Source: Prionace glauca (taxonomy: Eukaryota > Chordata > Chondrichthyes > Carcharhiniformes > Carcharhinidae). From it: DNA of 64,000 nucleotides. Below are positions 63,893 through 64,000 of the stretch, piece after piece. The notes under the pieces are model-generated. The model made no database searches, was not told the DNA's origin, and saw only the letters and a list, made by a program, of their open reading frames with translations. Every line of letters starts with the position of its first letter. Position 1 is the first letter of the stretch. The position numbers and the translations under genes were made by a program. The stretch lies in assembly GCA_037974335.1 (NCBI GenBank), contig CM075761.1, forward strand, positions 12,079,543-12,143,542, in the 5' to 3' direction.

Positions 63893-64000
63893 ATAGCACT
63901 GCTATCTCACAGCACCAGAGAACCGTGTTCGATACCTGGTTTGGGTCACTGTCTGTGTGGAGTCTGAATGTCCTCTCCCCGTCTGTGTGGGTTTTCTCCC
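63893..64000 (+). mobile_element. HE1-type SINE, cut by the window end
   Basis: Head ATAGCACTGCTATCTCACAG, box-B-like GTTCGATACC, and CTGTCTGTGTGGAGTC, reaching the last base. Confidence 0.9.

Noticed and set aside
13200-64000. tRNA genes at SINE heads
   Set aside because: Box B is present, but anticodon-arm structure and flanks are lost, and each is continuous with SINE body sequence.

Overview
This window looks like a stretch of a cartilaginous-fish (shark-type) nuclear genome. The evidence is several CR1-clade LINE subfamilies with different 3' tails, tRNA-derived SINEs of the elasmobranch HE1 type, a second tRNA-derived SINE family, Penelope-like elements, and a G-protein-coupled receptor of the GPR139-like family that is multi-copy in sharks. 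There are no operons, prokaryotic genes, rRNA or functional tRNA genes. Assignment to a species is not possible from sequence alone.

Layout. Bases 1-3995 and 6166-6528 are one 141-bp (47-codon) tandem array. A 5'-truncated CR1 (3996-6165) splits it, flanked by a 5-bp target duplication. Bases 6531-7353 are another CR1. Bases 7.9-9.3 kb may hold a decayed env/LTR fossil. Bases 9.3-12.1 kb are low-complexity or unassigned. The one confident host gene is on the minus strand: exon 1 at 22268-22438 and exon 2 at 12201-13111, giving a GPR139-like receptor with a 9.2-kb intron full of nested CR1s and SINEs. Bases 24.0-43.8 kb are almost solid repeats: CR1s nested in CR1s, parts of a Gypsy-like LTR fossil, a GIY-YIG Penelope-like element inside a CR1, and two CR1 ORF1 esterase genes. 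Bases 43.8-45.2 kb duplicate a segment found in the receptor intron. Bases 45.28-46.83 kb are a 21-bp G-rich minisatellite. Bases 47.1-47.35 kb (minus) carry a well-formed transmembrane exon plus a 31-nt exon. Bases 49.6-58.8 kb are more CR1s, with a possible host exon at 52.25-52.44 kb. Bases 59.3-62.2 kb contain Penelope termini with hammerhead-like cores and a 1.1-kb tandem duplication around a conserved short reading frame. The rest is SINE and CR1.

CR1 groups used below, defined only by what is seen here: type I (tail of GTTCTAT repeats, 3' end with GGTCGGCGCAACATCGTGG), type II (similar tail, GATCGGCGCAACTCG-like end), type III (tail of GTTCTTT repeats, long 3' UTR with a SINE-like segment), type IV (tail of GTTCTTAT repeats). 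All belong to the CR1 clade by protein features: the RT block with FADDTK and [12 protein letters not shown], then the HLEYCVQFWSPHYRKD and [17 protein letters not shown] blocks.

How parts relate: most of the sequence reflects rounds of CR1 retroposition. HE1-type SINEs share 3' sequence with type III CR1, fitting the known SINE-on-LINE dependence. Host coding capacity is limited to the receptor and three weaker exon candidates. All boundaries were read by eye and are good to a few bases at best.
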